Source: Chara braunii | Taxonomy: Eukaryota; Streptophyta; Charophyceae; Charales; Characeae | Assembly: GCA_003427395.1 (NCBI GenBank) | Contig: BFEA01000920.1 | Coordinates: 22,283 to 77,198, forward strand | DNA: 54,916 bases | Direction: 5' to 3' | In this document: in pieces, positions 22,479 to 32,967 of the stretch | Layout: each line of letters opens with the position of its first letter | Numbering within the stretch: position 1 is the stretch's first letter | Translations under genes and position numbers: made by a program | The notes under the pieces: generated by a model | What the model saw: the letters and a program-made list of their open reading frames with translations, nothing else | What the model was told of the DNA's origin: nothing | The model's database searches: none

Positions 22479-22844
22479 CGCCACACAGGCTGTCTAAAAC
22501 CAGGTTTTCGACAATTTTGCATCGCCACACAGACTTTCGAAGAATTGCGGCTCAAAGAACTTTCAACAGGTGTCAGAATGGTCCTTTCGACAGCTGCTCT
22601 CCAGCAATCGTTTCCACCAGCCTGCAGGTGACGGAAATTTGACAGTGGCCCGCCAACCTTTCGAAAATTGTGTGCGTTGTCAGGGACTGTTCCTTCAACT
22701 TCCGTGAAACCCGTCCGCCTGACCATGACCAAAAACCTTGCCCCTCGACAGCCTGCGTGGTGAAGGGGGAGGAAATTCTAAATTTTCTGACACCTGTCGA
22801 AATTTTTCTCAGAAAATTTTCGACATGAGACAGCCTGTGTGGCG
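22479..22844. mobile_element. MITE-like element bounded by 17-bp perfect inverted repeats
   Basis: CGCCACACAGGCTGTCT (22479-22495) and AGACAGCCTGTGTGGCG (22828-22844) are perfect inverted repeats 366 bp apart end to end. The interior is non-coding and repeats fragments of the arm (GCCACACAGACTTTCG, CGACAGCCTGCGTGG). The size and ends fit a non-autonomous DNA transposon; a convincing target-site duplication was not seen. Confidence 0.6.
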
Positions 22845-22872
22845 AGCCTCTGAAACTCGTTCTGTAAGGCAC

Positions 22873-22923
22873 GTACCTTGTATTCAAATACAACGAATAC
22901 AAGGTACATCGAATACAAGGTAC
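22873..22923. repeat. Triple-arm palindrome
   Basis: GTACCTTGTATTC (22873-22885) is followed by two direct copies of its exact reverse complement, GAATACAAGGTAC (22895-22907 and 22911-22923). Two alternative hairpins with the same stem are possible. Confidence 0.85.
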
Positions 22924-23059
22924 GTACGTTAGTCGCTGCCTCCCATCTACTTTTCCCGGCCCCGTAGTGTAAACGCAGTTTCTATGACCTGCACTCTTCA
23001 CCACACACAACCCACGCACACACACACGCACACCCGTGATTGTCAAGGACCCTAACAAT

Positions 23060-23160
23060 ACCGAATGGGGGGAGCTAGCCAACTATCTCAGTTCGTTGGC
23101 ATTGAACCCACGACCTCCTGAATGCCGCTTGCGTGCCTAACGAACTGAGCGCCGCTTGCT
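23060..23160 (-). repeat. tRNA-derived SINE-like head, copy 1
   Basis: Minus strand: GCGGCGCTCAGTTCGTTAGGCA (A-box-like), then GCATTCAGGAGGTC, then GTGGGTTCAATGCC (B-box). It matches the better preserved head at 27165-27240. The spacing resembles a tRNA, but the acceptor stem cannot be paired, so this is a SINE head and not a tRNA gene. Confidence 0.55.
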
Positions 23161-23296
23161 CTTTTTTTCCTTCCAGTGGCTTTCCGGGCGTCCATTTGTT
23201 TGTTCGGCACAGTGTCGTCGGGATTTTGCGTTGCTCGGAGCTGCCGGGAATGGAATAGGCGGGTACGAGCCGCGTGCACACCGTCGTGTGGAAGTG

Positions 23297-23298
<2 letters not shown>

Positions 23299-23383
<85 letters not shown>
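23299..23383. repeat. (CT)n(GT)n compound microsatellite
   Basis: CT repeats from 23299 to 23352 pass directly into TG repeats up to 23383. Confidence 0.97.
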
Positions 23384-23384
<1 letters not shown>

Positions 23385-23454
23385 CCACGGTGTTGTGTCT
23401 GAAGATGTCGAGAGTTCGCTTTACAGGCGGCCCAAAAGGGAAATAGGTGAGTTC

Positions 23455-23472
23455 GGTCCTCCGGGACATCCG

Positions 23473-23503
<31 letters not shown>

Positions 23504-23535
23504 TTTGCATGACACGCATAAATCGAGAAATAGGT
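23455..23535 (+). ncRNA. U6 snRNA-derived sequence 1 (internally deleted)
   Basis: The sequence follows the U6 snRNA order: a 5' stem-loop (GTCCTCCGGGAC), ACATCCGCTAAAATTGGAACG, the invariant ACAGAGA box (23489-23495), the AGATTAGC segment with the AGC triad, then GCATGACACGCATAAATCGAGAAAT. About 18 nt corresponding to the internal stem-loop side (the GGCCCCTGCGCAAGG part) are missing. No TATA or USE-like promoter was seen upstream and no T-run terminator follows. This is most likely a retroposed or decayed U6 copy. Confidence 0.85.
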
Positions 23536-24703
23536 TACCTTCCTCCCTCCCTCCCTCCCTCTCTCGGTGGTGTTTGCCTGAAGAGGTTCACACTTGACGC
23601 AAAAGCGAAATAGGTGGGTTCGCCAGGCGTGGCGAAGTGCGCCCTCTCTCTCTCTCTGTCTCCCTACGTCCCTACATCCTTCCTTCCCTCCTCCCTCCCT
23701 CCATCCGTCCTTTCGTTCAGGCCTGCAACTCCATTTTTGGGGTGCGATGTCGCAAGTAGGATAGGATTTGTGCACACCCGCTATCGGAAGGCGTAAGCTG
23801 GGATCATCATACCATGAATGTGGAGAGGCAGGGGGAGAACACTACGGGGAGGTCAGGTGCCTTGTGAGGCAGGCATGAGAAGGTTGCCGTGAAATATTGA
23901 GGGGCTGGAGGATGAGAGGTTCGGGATTTGGTCTCTCTTCCGTTGGCATTCTGCTCCGCCAATACTCGATATGTCCTTTCCTCTCCTCCTCACTCCGTAG
24001 CTCTTCCTCTTAGCTGGTCTCTCTCCGTCACCTGCATATCCACATTTAGCCCATGCCTTTCGCCATCCAGACCCTTCGTCATTATCCAGCGCTCTCCTTT
24101 CCTTACGACCTGTCCCTTTCCTCCGCGCTGGGCCCCTCTTCCTGCCTTGAAATAACTCCCCACCTTGTCCGGAGCCCCCCTTACACGGCATGCATTCCTC
24201 ACCCTGTTGCCTTGGCGTTCTTTCCCATACATTTCCTCGGTTCCTACATCCTCACTCTGATTGGATGGCATTGCGACCTTCGCCTCCTCTCGATCCCACA
24301 TCTTGATCGGCCCCATCCCCCTGAAAATTGGGGCTCCGACCTACATCCTCCTCTCATTTACTTTGGGACCATCCACGACGTCTTTCCCCTCCAGCCTCCT
24401 TAACGCTGGCAAACTTACCTTGCATGCTTCCACCGTAGCCCGCTGAATCTCCTTCTGCTTCATCTGCCGGGAAGAGAGAGGCGACAGACAGGACAAGGAG
24501 AGACGTGGATAGGGAAAAGCGGATTGCTGGGGGGAAGATCGGGAGGGGGGATGGAGGGCACAAGTCAGAAAGATGGAATCGGACTGCTTGGGGGAAAGAT
24601 CGGGAGGGGGGATGGAGGGCACAAGTTGAAAGATGGAATCGGACAAGCGGAAGGGAGACAATGGAGAAGGAAAAACGGGAAAAAGGCGAGCGGGTAGGGA
24701 AGA
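23536..24703. other. Pyrimidine-rich unassigned interval
   Basis: CT-rich plus strand (CCCTCCCTCC tracts) without a recognised gene. A direct duplication of about 60 bp containing GATCGGGAGGGGGGATGGAG is present at about 24527-24650. Confidence 0.4.

Positions 24704-24783
<80 letters not shown>
24704..24783. repeat. (GT)n(GA)n compound microsatellite next to a gap
   Basis: GT repeats 24704-24758, then GA repeats up to the gap. The repeat probably caused the assembly break. Confidence 0.95.
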
Positions 24784-25033
24784 NNNNNNNNNNNNNNNNN
24801 NNNNNNNNNNNNNNNNNNNNNNNNNNNNNNNNNNNNNNNNNNNNNNNNNNNNNNNNNNNNNNNNNNNNNNNNNNNNNNNNNNNNNNNNNNNNNNNNNNNN
24901 NNNNNNNNNNNNNNNNNNNNNNNNNNNNNNNNNNNNNNNNNNNNNNNNNNNNNNNNNNNNNNNNNNNNNNNNNNNNNNNNNNNNNNNNNNNNNNNNNNNN
25001 NNNNNNNNNNNNNNNNNNNNNNNNNNNNNNNNN
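24784..25033. other. Assembly gap (250 N)
   Basis: The run is exactly 250 Ns. Reading frames drawn across it are meaningless. Confidence 1.
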
Positions 25034-25261
25034 CCCTGAGAATAGCAAAAGAACTGGAAGAGTGAGGGCGGAAGAGTTGGTGATGGGGACAGGGCAGAGA
25101 CATATCCCAGTAACTAGTAATCTTGGGGCCACTATCTTGTCTTCATGGAGGCATGCCCGTCCTCACTCCAAGTCCCGTCCTAGATCATTCGAAATGTTGA
25201 AAGAAAAACGAAATATTGATCGTGTGAACGCTTCTTCTCTACCATGTGCCTTCTCTTTTTA

Positions 25262-25450
25262 TCTTGGGATAACTACGGCGCAGTCCGGATTTCAGTTTTG
25301 AATACTTGTCACTGTAAAACTATAAGGAATCATGCCAATAAGATTACAAAATAACAAAAAAGTAAAAGTCCACTTCAGGCATCCCTCGAAGACAACACAA
25401 CCCACCCGACCCTAAAGGTAGGTTGTATACAGTCACTATTTTCCTCGCGC
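25262..25450 (-). repeat. Dispersed repeat X, diverged copy
   Basis: GGATAACTACGGCGCAGTC and CACTTCAGGCATCCC..ACAACACAACCCACCC resemble 18880-18960 in order and orientation. Strongly diverged, and possibly interrupted by an AT-rich insert at about 25300-25370. Confidence 0.45.
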
Positions 25451-25763
25451 TTTGGAGCAACATTCGCGAAATCGTGACCGAAACACATTTCCAAACTGAA
25501 ACCGTGACTGCGCCCTAGTTTTCCCTTTTTTTTTTCTTTTTTTTTTTTCTTTGTGTGCTGCAACGCTGTCGTCTCTTCAGGTCTGGAGCTCCTCTCGTCC
25601 GTCTATTGCTCTTCGTATCTTTTTTTGTTTTTTTTTGGTTTCAATTTGAATCTCCATTCTAGTGGTGGGGATGTTGCCAGACCAGTTGCATCTCTCCTCT
25701 TTCATATTTCGCGCGCCCCCGCGTTGTTGACGCCAATACCAAATGCGCATCATCTCTGCGTCA

Positions 25764-25863
25764 GAATCAAATGCAGAATCGATGATAGCATCTGAATGAT
25801 TTTAATCAAGTCGGAATCAAATGCAGAACTGAGGATCGCATCTGAATGATTTGAATCAAGTCA
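25764..25863 (+). repeat. 50-bp tandem duplication
   Basis: Two adjacent units starting GAATCAAATGCAGAA (25764 and 25814) and ending in ATGATTTNAATCAAGTC, with a few substitutions. Confidence 0.85.
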
Positions 25864-26061
25864 TGATGTTCGTCAATTCCGCAACTAATCCTCTCAGTCA
25901 AGCCTTCTTCTACTCATCAAGATGGTGAATGGAGTGATTGCAACCAATGGATGGATTGATTTAAATCGGTGAATGGCTTGGTTAAAATCGGGGAACAACG
26001 CGCTGTCGTCGGTTTCATCGGTTGTCTTTTCCTCTTATGTTGCCTCATGCTCACGGCCATC

Positions 26062-26063
<2 letters not shown>

Positions 26064-26136
<73 letters not shown>
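26064..26136. repeat. (GA)n microsatellite
   Basis: An uninterrupted GA dinucleotide run; the Arg/Glu-rich frame across it is spurious. Confidence 0.97.
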
Positions 26137-26139
<3 letters not shown>

Positions 26140-26210
26140 GCAATAACAGACAACACGTGCGAGTATACATGTCCTGTCCATGGCATGCGACACCGTCGCG
26201 ATTACCCTTC

Positions 26211-26216
<6 letters not shown>

Positions 26217-26268
<52 letters not shown>
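26217..26268. repeat. (GA)n microsatellite
   Basis: A second GA run 80 bp after the first. Confidence 0.97.
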
Positions 26269-26270
<2 letters not shown>

Positions 26271-26937
26271 ATGGACCATGAAATGTGTAGATGGATACTT
26301 ATGTAAACCCCGGCTATGTCATGAATATTTCCACGTGTGTGGGCGTAGTCGCACTGGCCTTGTTCACTCAGTTGTTGTATTTAATTGACTATCCGAAGAG
26401 TAAGGGAGAAGAAGATGAGAGGAGGATGAAGTGAGGCGGAAGATATTGGTTCAACTTATGCAAATCTTCTTCTCTTGTTCTTTTAATTCGGTTCCGCTCT
26501 TGATCTCTCTCCGCTTCTTCGTTCGAGTTTCAGCAAGTCTTGCGCTTTCCCGTAAATAGCATTTTGCATTATGAATGTGGTAGGATCATAACACTAGTCT
26601 AACCCCTCCCTCTCTCTCTCTGTGCACAATCCTCTCACCAGATGATGCTAAGGAGTCTGACCACTCGTGTCCTCCACGACCATCACCAGGTACCGCCAGT
26701 TCCACTCGTCCCTGATCTCCCCAACCCAACGCCACCCTTTTCCCGACACAGTGCTGCCAGCTATGGCAGCCGCTGACCGCGCAGCTCTCCATGGTTGCAT
26801 TCACTCTCCCGGGCGCTATCCTTTTTTATTTTATTTTTATAAGGCTAATTATTTTAAGCCCAACCAATTCAATTATCTGTCGGATCTGGACAGGACCTTT
26901 TCAGCCCTTTTGCGTTGTCATTTTTATTGTCATTTTA
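26269..26937. other. Unassigned interval
   Basis: No recognised gene, repeat or RNA. A TTTTTTATTTTATTTTTAT stretch occurs near 26822. Confidence 0.35.
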
Positions 26938-27240
26938 GTATTATGGGGAACTCCGCAGCAGCTACATCTGTGCTCAAGCCTCCAATGAGAGAACATGCAG
27001 GAGCTGCACCCATCGGTAGGTGGGCGTGGGCGATACTGGCCAGGGTTCAGCCAGTAGCATCAGGACGGAGCTTCTTCGATGGGCCAGTCGCTGTGCCTCC
27101 CCTCTGGTCCCCTCCCCCGACCAACATCAGCAGTCTCGGGCAAGCTTGCCCAGGAAGGTACATGAGGCCAATTGGGATTGAACCCAAGACCTTCTGAATG
27201 CCACTTGCCTACCTTACCAACTGAGCTAGGCCGCTGGATA
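26938..27240 (-). repeat. SINE-like unit: tRNA-related head (copy 2) joined to repeat X sequence
   Basis: On the minus strand, starting at about 27237: GGCCTAGCTCAGTTGGTAAG (A-box), GGCATTCAGAAGGTC, TTGGGTTCAATCCC (B-box), in near-tRNA spacing. The body running down to 26938 matches repeat X (18870-18700). The head is closer to a tRNA than copy 1 at 23060-23160. Pol III transcription is plausible but inferred; no acceptor stem or anticodon arm of a functional tRNA is present. Confidence 0.6.
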
Positions 27241-27262
27241 CTGGGGCGCTATCTGGCAAGGC

Positions 27263-27765
27263 ATGCTGCATAAGCATTGCCGCACTGAGCCCATGCCTCA
27301 AATGTGCTGCTCGGCTCGGCCTCCTCTCCTTGCTTTGTCTGGAGGCCGAGGTCTGGGTCGCAGTAGGAAGACCCTACTGCCTACTGGCCTGAGTCCGAGT
27401 CCCAGCCCACCTATATATCTTGGAAGTTGGGCATCTGCCCAGATATGTCAGGGGCAGCATTCACTTAGGGTGGCCTGCTATTTTCCTGCTGCGGCCTTCT
27501 CTTAGGGCTGGGCTCATTTTTAATGGCTACCTACTGCGTGCTGCCCTGAGTCCGGGCTCATTTTTAATGGGCTGCCTACTGCCTACTGGCCTGAGTCCGG
27601 GTCCCAACGTATGTTACTATCTCGGAAGCTGGAGCTCTGCCCAGACATGCCAGGGCCAGCCTTCACTTAGGGTGGCCTATTTTCCTGCCCTCTAGTGGGC
27701 GGCCTTTTTGAGGCACCGAGGCCTGAAGCCTCACCCCCTTAGGTTCGACAATCCTCTGAGAACCT
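27263..27765 (-). repeat. LTR-like sequence of gypsy family D (minus strand) with a 200-bp internal duplication
   Basis: On the minus strand the purine tract CTAAGGGGGTGA near 27745 marks the junction after the integrase remnant. It matches the CTAAGGGGGATGG before the LTR at 45441. The downstream CCACCCTAAGTGAAGG block matches GCCCTAAGTGAAGGCGG in the LTRs at 45441 and 46790. Two copies of a block of about 100 bp (CCTGAGTCCG.GTCCCA to TTCACTTAGGGTGGCCT) lie 200 bp apart (about 27390 and 27590). Confidence 0.55.
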
Positions 27766-28175
27766 TTCATTCTTTTCGGTCTTTTCCTTTAAGAGCCCTC
27801 TCATTTGCTGAACCACTTGGGTGCAGACTTATTAGTTCCTCTCTTGTGAACCACCAACCTTCACTTGATTCTAAATGACCTCTGAATGCCACTCGGTACT
27901 GTGTGGTTTCGGTTGTGTTTCCCTGCCTGATGGCTTCTGCACAGGTAATACCTTGTGCTCCACAATACGGTAGATGTCAACATAACCGTCCATTGTGGGG
28001 GGCAGCATGGAAACTGATTGCTTTGTGAAAAAGGCAAGAGTTTGGATGTGTGAAACACAGGGTAACTGTGAAGATGCGGAGGGACATAAATCGTGTACAA
28101 TGGACCGTCAGGATCATCGCCTACAATGTTTAGGACAGTCCATGTCCAAAATACTGATGCCCCAATTTCTGTCAT
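27766..28175 (-). pseudogene. Integrase C-terminal fragment, gypsy family D
   Basis: The frame reads WTVLNIVGDDPDGPLYTIYVPPHLHSYPVFHTSKLLPF. It is the post-core integrase tail and aligns with WEVLDIVGNDLDG..PVFHTSKLAPF at 44999-45120. A frame change then reveals MDGYVD, VEHKVLPV and, further down, an RWFTREEL-type chromodomain-like tail. Stops and shifts are frequent. It is the 3' coding end of a dead copy whose LTR lies at 27263-27765. Confidence 0.75.
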
Positions 28176-28512
28176 ATGTCCTGTTCTTGTGTAAACTCGG
28201 AACTGATTGGCTTCTGTGATAGATCCTGTTCTTCTGTGAGTTCAGCTGACGCTGTGTTGCCCACCTAGAATGTTGGCATCTGCCTGTGCTGATTTTCCGA
28301 TTGAATCATAGCCCGTTGATCTTTCTGTGGCTGTTCTACTGTCTTTTCCAATGTCTGGCCGCCCACTCAGACCATCTCTATCATGCTGCTGATGTTTCGT
28401 GTGCTATGCCGGATGCATGCGTGAACTAATCTCACATCATATGCGCCGTCCATGCACCACGCGTCTCCCACCAGATCCACCAGCAGAAAGTTGGCTATCA
28501 ATTGGAGTGCGC

Positions 28513-29430
28513 TGTCGGCGCGAATACCCTTACAAGGGTATCCGCCCTGGTTTTTGCAAGTGTCAGAAAATAAGTTTGGGATAAAGTTTGAGTAGGCCGC
28601 GGGAGGCGCGGCCGCGTTTGTGGCCTACATTGGCTAAGATAGAGGGTGTGTGGGCGCACAATCTTAAGGTGCGTGTGTGATATTCCCTTTGGATTGATCT
28701 GATTCTTTGATCGTTATTGTTTTAAAAGATTAAAAGGTTTGACTTTGAGTTTTGATATGTTTATCACTAATGGTAGGGTTAGCATGCTGCATGGCGCGCA
28801 TAGTAACCACGGTGCAGTCTGAACAAGCCTGCGTGAGTGGCCAGTGGTCGCACGCTTGGTTGCAGGTGGGAGTGAGGCCCAAACCGTTTCTTGACCCTGA
28901 ACGCTGTGCTGCACCATTTTATATAGGGTTCCGCGCGCGCTGGTCTCAGGCTTGGGCTTAGCCCTATAGGTTACGATACTGGACTGTTGCCGCGAAGGTA
29001 CGAGGACCGAGGCCAGCGGGCGGCGGCATAGGAGCGTTGGAGCTTTGAAGGAGCTGAGGGGTTGAGGGTCCCACGGGACTATCCCCCTTAGTTTTGCGGG
29101 GGGGGGTCCAAACGCGGGCTCGCTAGTTTCAAACTTTTTATTGATTTTTATTTTTATTTTGGTCGGTACCGGTTCCGCACCCGGGCCAAGGGTCCATGAG
29201 CGTGACCGTGGTGGGTACACCTATGAACAACTGACATATAGGCCGCGGTCGGGCAAGGCGAAGGCGTTGGGACCGTTAGCAGTATCGAGGGGCATAACCT
29301 CGACTGAGTCCTTCAGGACATCCGTTAAAATTGGAACGGTACAGAGAAGAATAGCATGGGCCCTGCGCCAGGGTGAAAAGTATAAATTGGCGTAAGGTCC
29401 GACGACCGAGAATTTTTCTCATAGTTGGGT
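28513..29430 (+). mobile_element. Hairpin-ended repeat element H, copy 3, with embedded U6-like segment
   Basis: Starts TGTCGGCGCGA, then the palindrome ATACCCTT-AC-AAGGGTAT (28524-28541), then CCGCCCTGGTTTTTGCAAGTGTC. It parallels 19865-19800 read on the other strand, and similarity continues in patches (AAATAAGTTTG, GGCCGCGGGAGGCGCGGCC, TGTGGCCTACATTGGCTA, GGTTACGATACTGGAC). The end is not defined; similarity fades after the U6-like segment (29306-29392). No coding frame. Confidence 0.6.
29306..29392 (+). ncRNA. U6 snRNA-derived sequence 2 (full-length order, 3' decayed)
   Basis: GAGTCCTTCAGGACATCCG gives the 5' stem-loop. It is followed by TTAAAATTGGAACGG, the ACAGAGA box at 29341-29347, an AATAGCATGG segment retaining the AGC triad, and GCCCTGCGCCAGGGTG for the internal stem-loop. 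After that the match to the 3' part (GACACGCACAAATCGAG in typical U6) is poor. It sits inside element H copy 3. Probably a U6 pseudogene. Confidence 0.8.
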
Positions 29431-31289
29431 ACTGTCGGACCATGCGGAGTCAAGGAGGCCGGGTGCGGGGCGCTATGAGCCTATTGTGATCGAGCGGTGT
29501 GTTAGAAATGGAAGGAAAGCGAAGTGCGAATGTGACGAGGAGGTCGGAGTAGGGAGGAGGGTGGATGGACCCGGACGGGTCAGCGCGCTGGGAGCGTTCG
29601 GCGGTGGAGAGATGGTCGTGGGGTCGGACATAGCCCTAAGCTCTCGATGACGAGCGCAACGACTTGGGCAGAGTAGCGAAGGGGAACGTTAGGACAACCG
29701 GTGGAATGAGGAGGCGAAACGATAACGCTACGACAAAGAACGCAACGCTAGTAGAGGCAGGGTGAACCCGGCCGGGAAGGTGCGCCAGGCACAGGCAGGG
29801 ACATAGCGGACTATGGCGAAAGCGAGCTGAAACAAGAGGAAGCGGGTAGTACGAAACTCGCCCGATCCGTGATGAAAATGGCTGAGGGAAAAGCCGCCTT
29901 TGAGGGTTTGGGGGCGGGCGAGTCGAGATCTGCGGTCAGATTTGGGTGATACTTAGTTAAGGTGAAGGTAAGTCGTGCCTCGCGTAGGCCCTATCCTGTC
30001 GTAGGGGCTCGCGAGAGGTATGGCTGGCGCACTCGGCCGGAGCGGCCTTCGGAAGCTCCATGTGCATTCACGACGAGGATTTAGACCGACTCCTGCGTGA
30101 CGCGGCCGGGAGGGTCCCGTGCTGCCTTGTGCGGTGCCGGACCGATGCGCTCGACAGGTGATGGGCCCGTGGCCAGGTTGTGCCGGCCAACAGCCATCCC
30201 TAAGGGTTACGCCCTAGTGGTGCTAAAGCTTTATCGTTTAGCTTAGTCTTCCTTATCTGCCCTAAGATTAACACAAGTGGCTGGACGGTGTGTCGCAACA
30301 ATACAGGTCTATTGCGGGACTACGCATAGGCCTATCACACATAAAAGGTATTTACTAGCCCTCTGTTGGACAACACAGAGGAAACATGGCAACCTATCCA
30401 CATTCACAAAACAGAATCACCGCCAGATTCACAAGGCCGTGACCTCCCAACTTGATCAGGGTAAGAAGGTCACACATCTTAATGACATCTCTCAAAATCA
30501 AACCATTTTGCGACATTCCTGAAAATTTCACCAAATGGCCAACAAATCTTGGTTCCTCTCGTCAGTCTTTATCTTCCCAAAATCAGCTTTCCATGCCATT
30601 AAATCTATTAACCACCTTTCATGCAAGGGGGTCTCGCTCAATACGTCTCCCAACCATCCCTCTCTCTCTGGGATGAGCTCTCACATGACCTTTGTAAGTT
30701 TATCTTCCTTTTCTGAAGATGAGTCTCTCAAATAAAACATAAGACTACCTTTTTACTCAAAAGGTGTCTCAACCATAAAACAACACAAACTGACCCTATC
30801 ATCCGCCTATGGGCAGATCGCACAAGTATATCGAAGAGTAGACAGTTCACAGCCATCCACAATCACAAAATACGAAGCATATGAGATGTTTTTCACATAT
30901 CTTTTACACAAACCGTCATATATCAGGATAAAACCACCACTGTGATTGTGAGAAGTGATCGTCACATACTTATCCCCCTATATATATGTGTATTTATGTT
31001 GGGTGTTCGCATGGTCTGAGTGGGCCACGCTTAAAGGTAGAAATTGGGGCTGGGATCGAGGAAAGAAAGAAAACCCCCTCTACAGTGTCGTATGCTTCTT
31101 AGGGATTTCTTTGTCGGATGTTAGTCCTGGCCCTGGATTCGAGGTCCTTGTCCAGGACATCCTAGACCCTAGACTTTGCAGGGAAGGAATCTTCCCCTGC
31201 GCAGAGCCTATCTGCCCTGCCCGTCGAGACACCCAACCTTGAGGCCAGAAATGTCGCGAGGGCTGAACGACATGTCCTTCAACCGTTCA
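29431..31289. other. Unassigned interval (GC-rich, then AT-richer)
   Basis: 29431-30200 is GC-rich with many stops in every frame and no recognised motif. 30240-31240 is AT-richer with short featureless frames. There is no evidence of a gene or RNA. Confidence 0.35.
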
Positions 31290-31318
31290 ATATCGTGAAG
31301 GGCAACCCCTCACGATAT
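31290..31318. repeat. 9-bp perfect hairpin
   Basis: ATATCGTGA (31290-31298), an 11-nt loop, TCACGATAT (31310-31318). It lies between two related TTCAACCGTTCAATAT- and TTCAGCCATTCAATAT-type stretches. Confidence 0.7.
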
Positions 31319-31649
31319 ATTCCTTCAGCCATTCAATATTGCGAGGCCGAAACTGCGATTGCCGCATATGACTAGCATCACCGGTTGATCGAGCCAGATC
31401 TTCGGCCTACCGCGTTTGTTATTTAGCGGTAGTGCCCTCACAGGTTGCGCCACAATAGGCTTTCTCCGATTGCACTGCAGTTTAGTCCACCACTTGCCTC
31501 GCCACTTGACTACATGCCTACTTGCCAACCTTCTAGAAGGACTACAACTAGACTTCTGGAACTTGCTAAGACTTCTACTCTATAGACCTACAGATCGAAC
31601 CCCTGCTGCCTATGGACCTACGACAGACCTACCAACTGTCCACGAATAC

Positions 31650-31771
31650 ACAGGTCACAGATTCAACTCTCGGCGTCTACACCGATACTGTACATAGGTA
31701 GGGTGAGGTCTAGGGATCGAACCCTAGGTGCTGCATTTGCTACTGCTAAAAGGTGAAAACCGTTTCAGCAG
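31650..31771 (+). repeat. SINE-like repeat S2, copy 1
   Basis: The order AGGTCACAGATTCAAC, GATACTGTACA, GGGTGAGGTCTAGGGATCGA, CTGCATTTGCTACTG, GGTGAAAACCGTTTCAG is repeated on the minus strand at 53396-53269. AGGTC..GGTTCAA in the second copy looks like a tRNA T-arm/B-box. A short A-run follows at 31789. Confidence 0.65.
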
Positions 31772-31799
31772 CCCCCTTTGTGGATTTAAAAAAAAAAAA

Positions 31800-31995
31800 G
31801 AAAACTATGGCCCAATCAGGGTTTGAGTTTGTAATTGCACTTGAGGCAAAAGGGGCGGTAATGCTGAATGTATATGACCTACGTTTCGGGTCCTGTGGTG
31901 GGGTCGCGTGGGGGTGTGTTGTATTCGCAGGATTGCTTGAAGTGCAATTGCAAACTGGTTTCGTGACTGCGCCGAAGTTACCCCTATTTTTTCAT
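31800..31995 (+). repeat. Dispersed repeat X, copy on plus strand
   Basis: GGTTTGAGTTTGTAATTGCA, GGTAATGCTGAATGT and CGTGGGGGTGTGTTGTATT match 19035-18890 on the minus strand. Confidence 0.7.
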
Positions 31996-32101
31996 ACGCC
32001 AAATCTGCAGTACCTGATTTGTTGGATCACAGTTACCTTGCAGCTATCAGGTGCACAAAGGGCAAAACCAAAATAAGAAAATTCACACGACATTGTAGTA
32101 G

Positions 32102-32127
32102 TGGGGGGGGGGGGGGGNGGGGGGGGA
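32102..32127. repeat. Poly-G run with ambiguous base
   Basis: A G homopolymer interrupted by one N, followed by an A-rich stretch with another N near 32134. Base calling is unreliable here. Confidence 0.85.
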
Positions 32128-32967
32128 GAAAAANAAGGGAAAAAAAAAAAAGAAAAAAAAGTGTTAAACCAATGGGTTTCTTATTGGCTCAAGAAGCAGT
32201 CAAGACTGTCATCAGCGATTACAAGAAGCAGGCAAAGACTATCATTAGCTATCACACTTTTGTTTCTCTTTTGGTTTTTCCCCTTTCAGTTTTTTTTGTT
32301 TTTTTTTTCAAGTACGGCACTCGATGAAATGGGGATCGGATTTCAGGTTATTTATGTGCTCGGTCCGCAGGGAAAGTGTCACGAACAAACCGCCACCGCC
32401 ATAGCCGGGTGCTTGCTGCTTTTTCCCCGCAGCAGTGATGACGATAAATCCCTCAAATTCTGACATCGGCGGGTGTCCGAAGTACACTGGTGGTCCCCAC
32501 CCGAAATCGCAATCGTAGGGAGGCAAAAGGGACCAATTACTGCAGATAAGGTCCGGTCCCATGAAGTACCTGAAGGGGGGCATGATAGCCGTCAGATCAT
32601 CCTGTTGCTCGATCCAATCAATGGTGTCACGAAGGTTATCGTCCACCATCTCCTGTACGGACCGATGGATTCGTCACTAGCTGGCCAGCAGGGGCAGAAG
32701 CGCAAGACCAAAACATGATGTTGCTAAAATACCCTTCAGGAAGACCAGGCCGCAACCGCTTTCTACCGTCGACCGCCATGCCTAGTCTGACCAGTTTCCC
32801 ATCTTCTCCTGACTGCCACATGTCAGAGCAAGCGCTGGGCACATCAGCACGGCCCTCTCCTTCGGCTTCTTCTTTTTCATCTGCTTTGGACACGCGGAGG
32901 CCTCTTGCCCGAGTGACGCATATCCACAAATGAGCCATCAGGACATCGTTCATAGTGAATCGCTGAG

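Noticed and set aside
23455-23535. Active U6 snRNA gene
   Set aside because: An internal segment is missing, no TATA or upstream element was seen and no T-run terminator follows.
24341-25301. Frames of 110-263 residues around 24.3-25.3 kb
   Set aside because: They cross the 250-N gap and a GT/GA microsatellite.
27165-27240. Functional tRNA gene
   Set aside because: A- and B-boxes are good, but no paired acceptor stem or standard anticodon arm could be assembled; it fits a SINE head.
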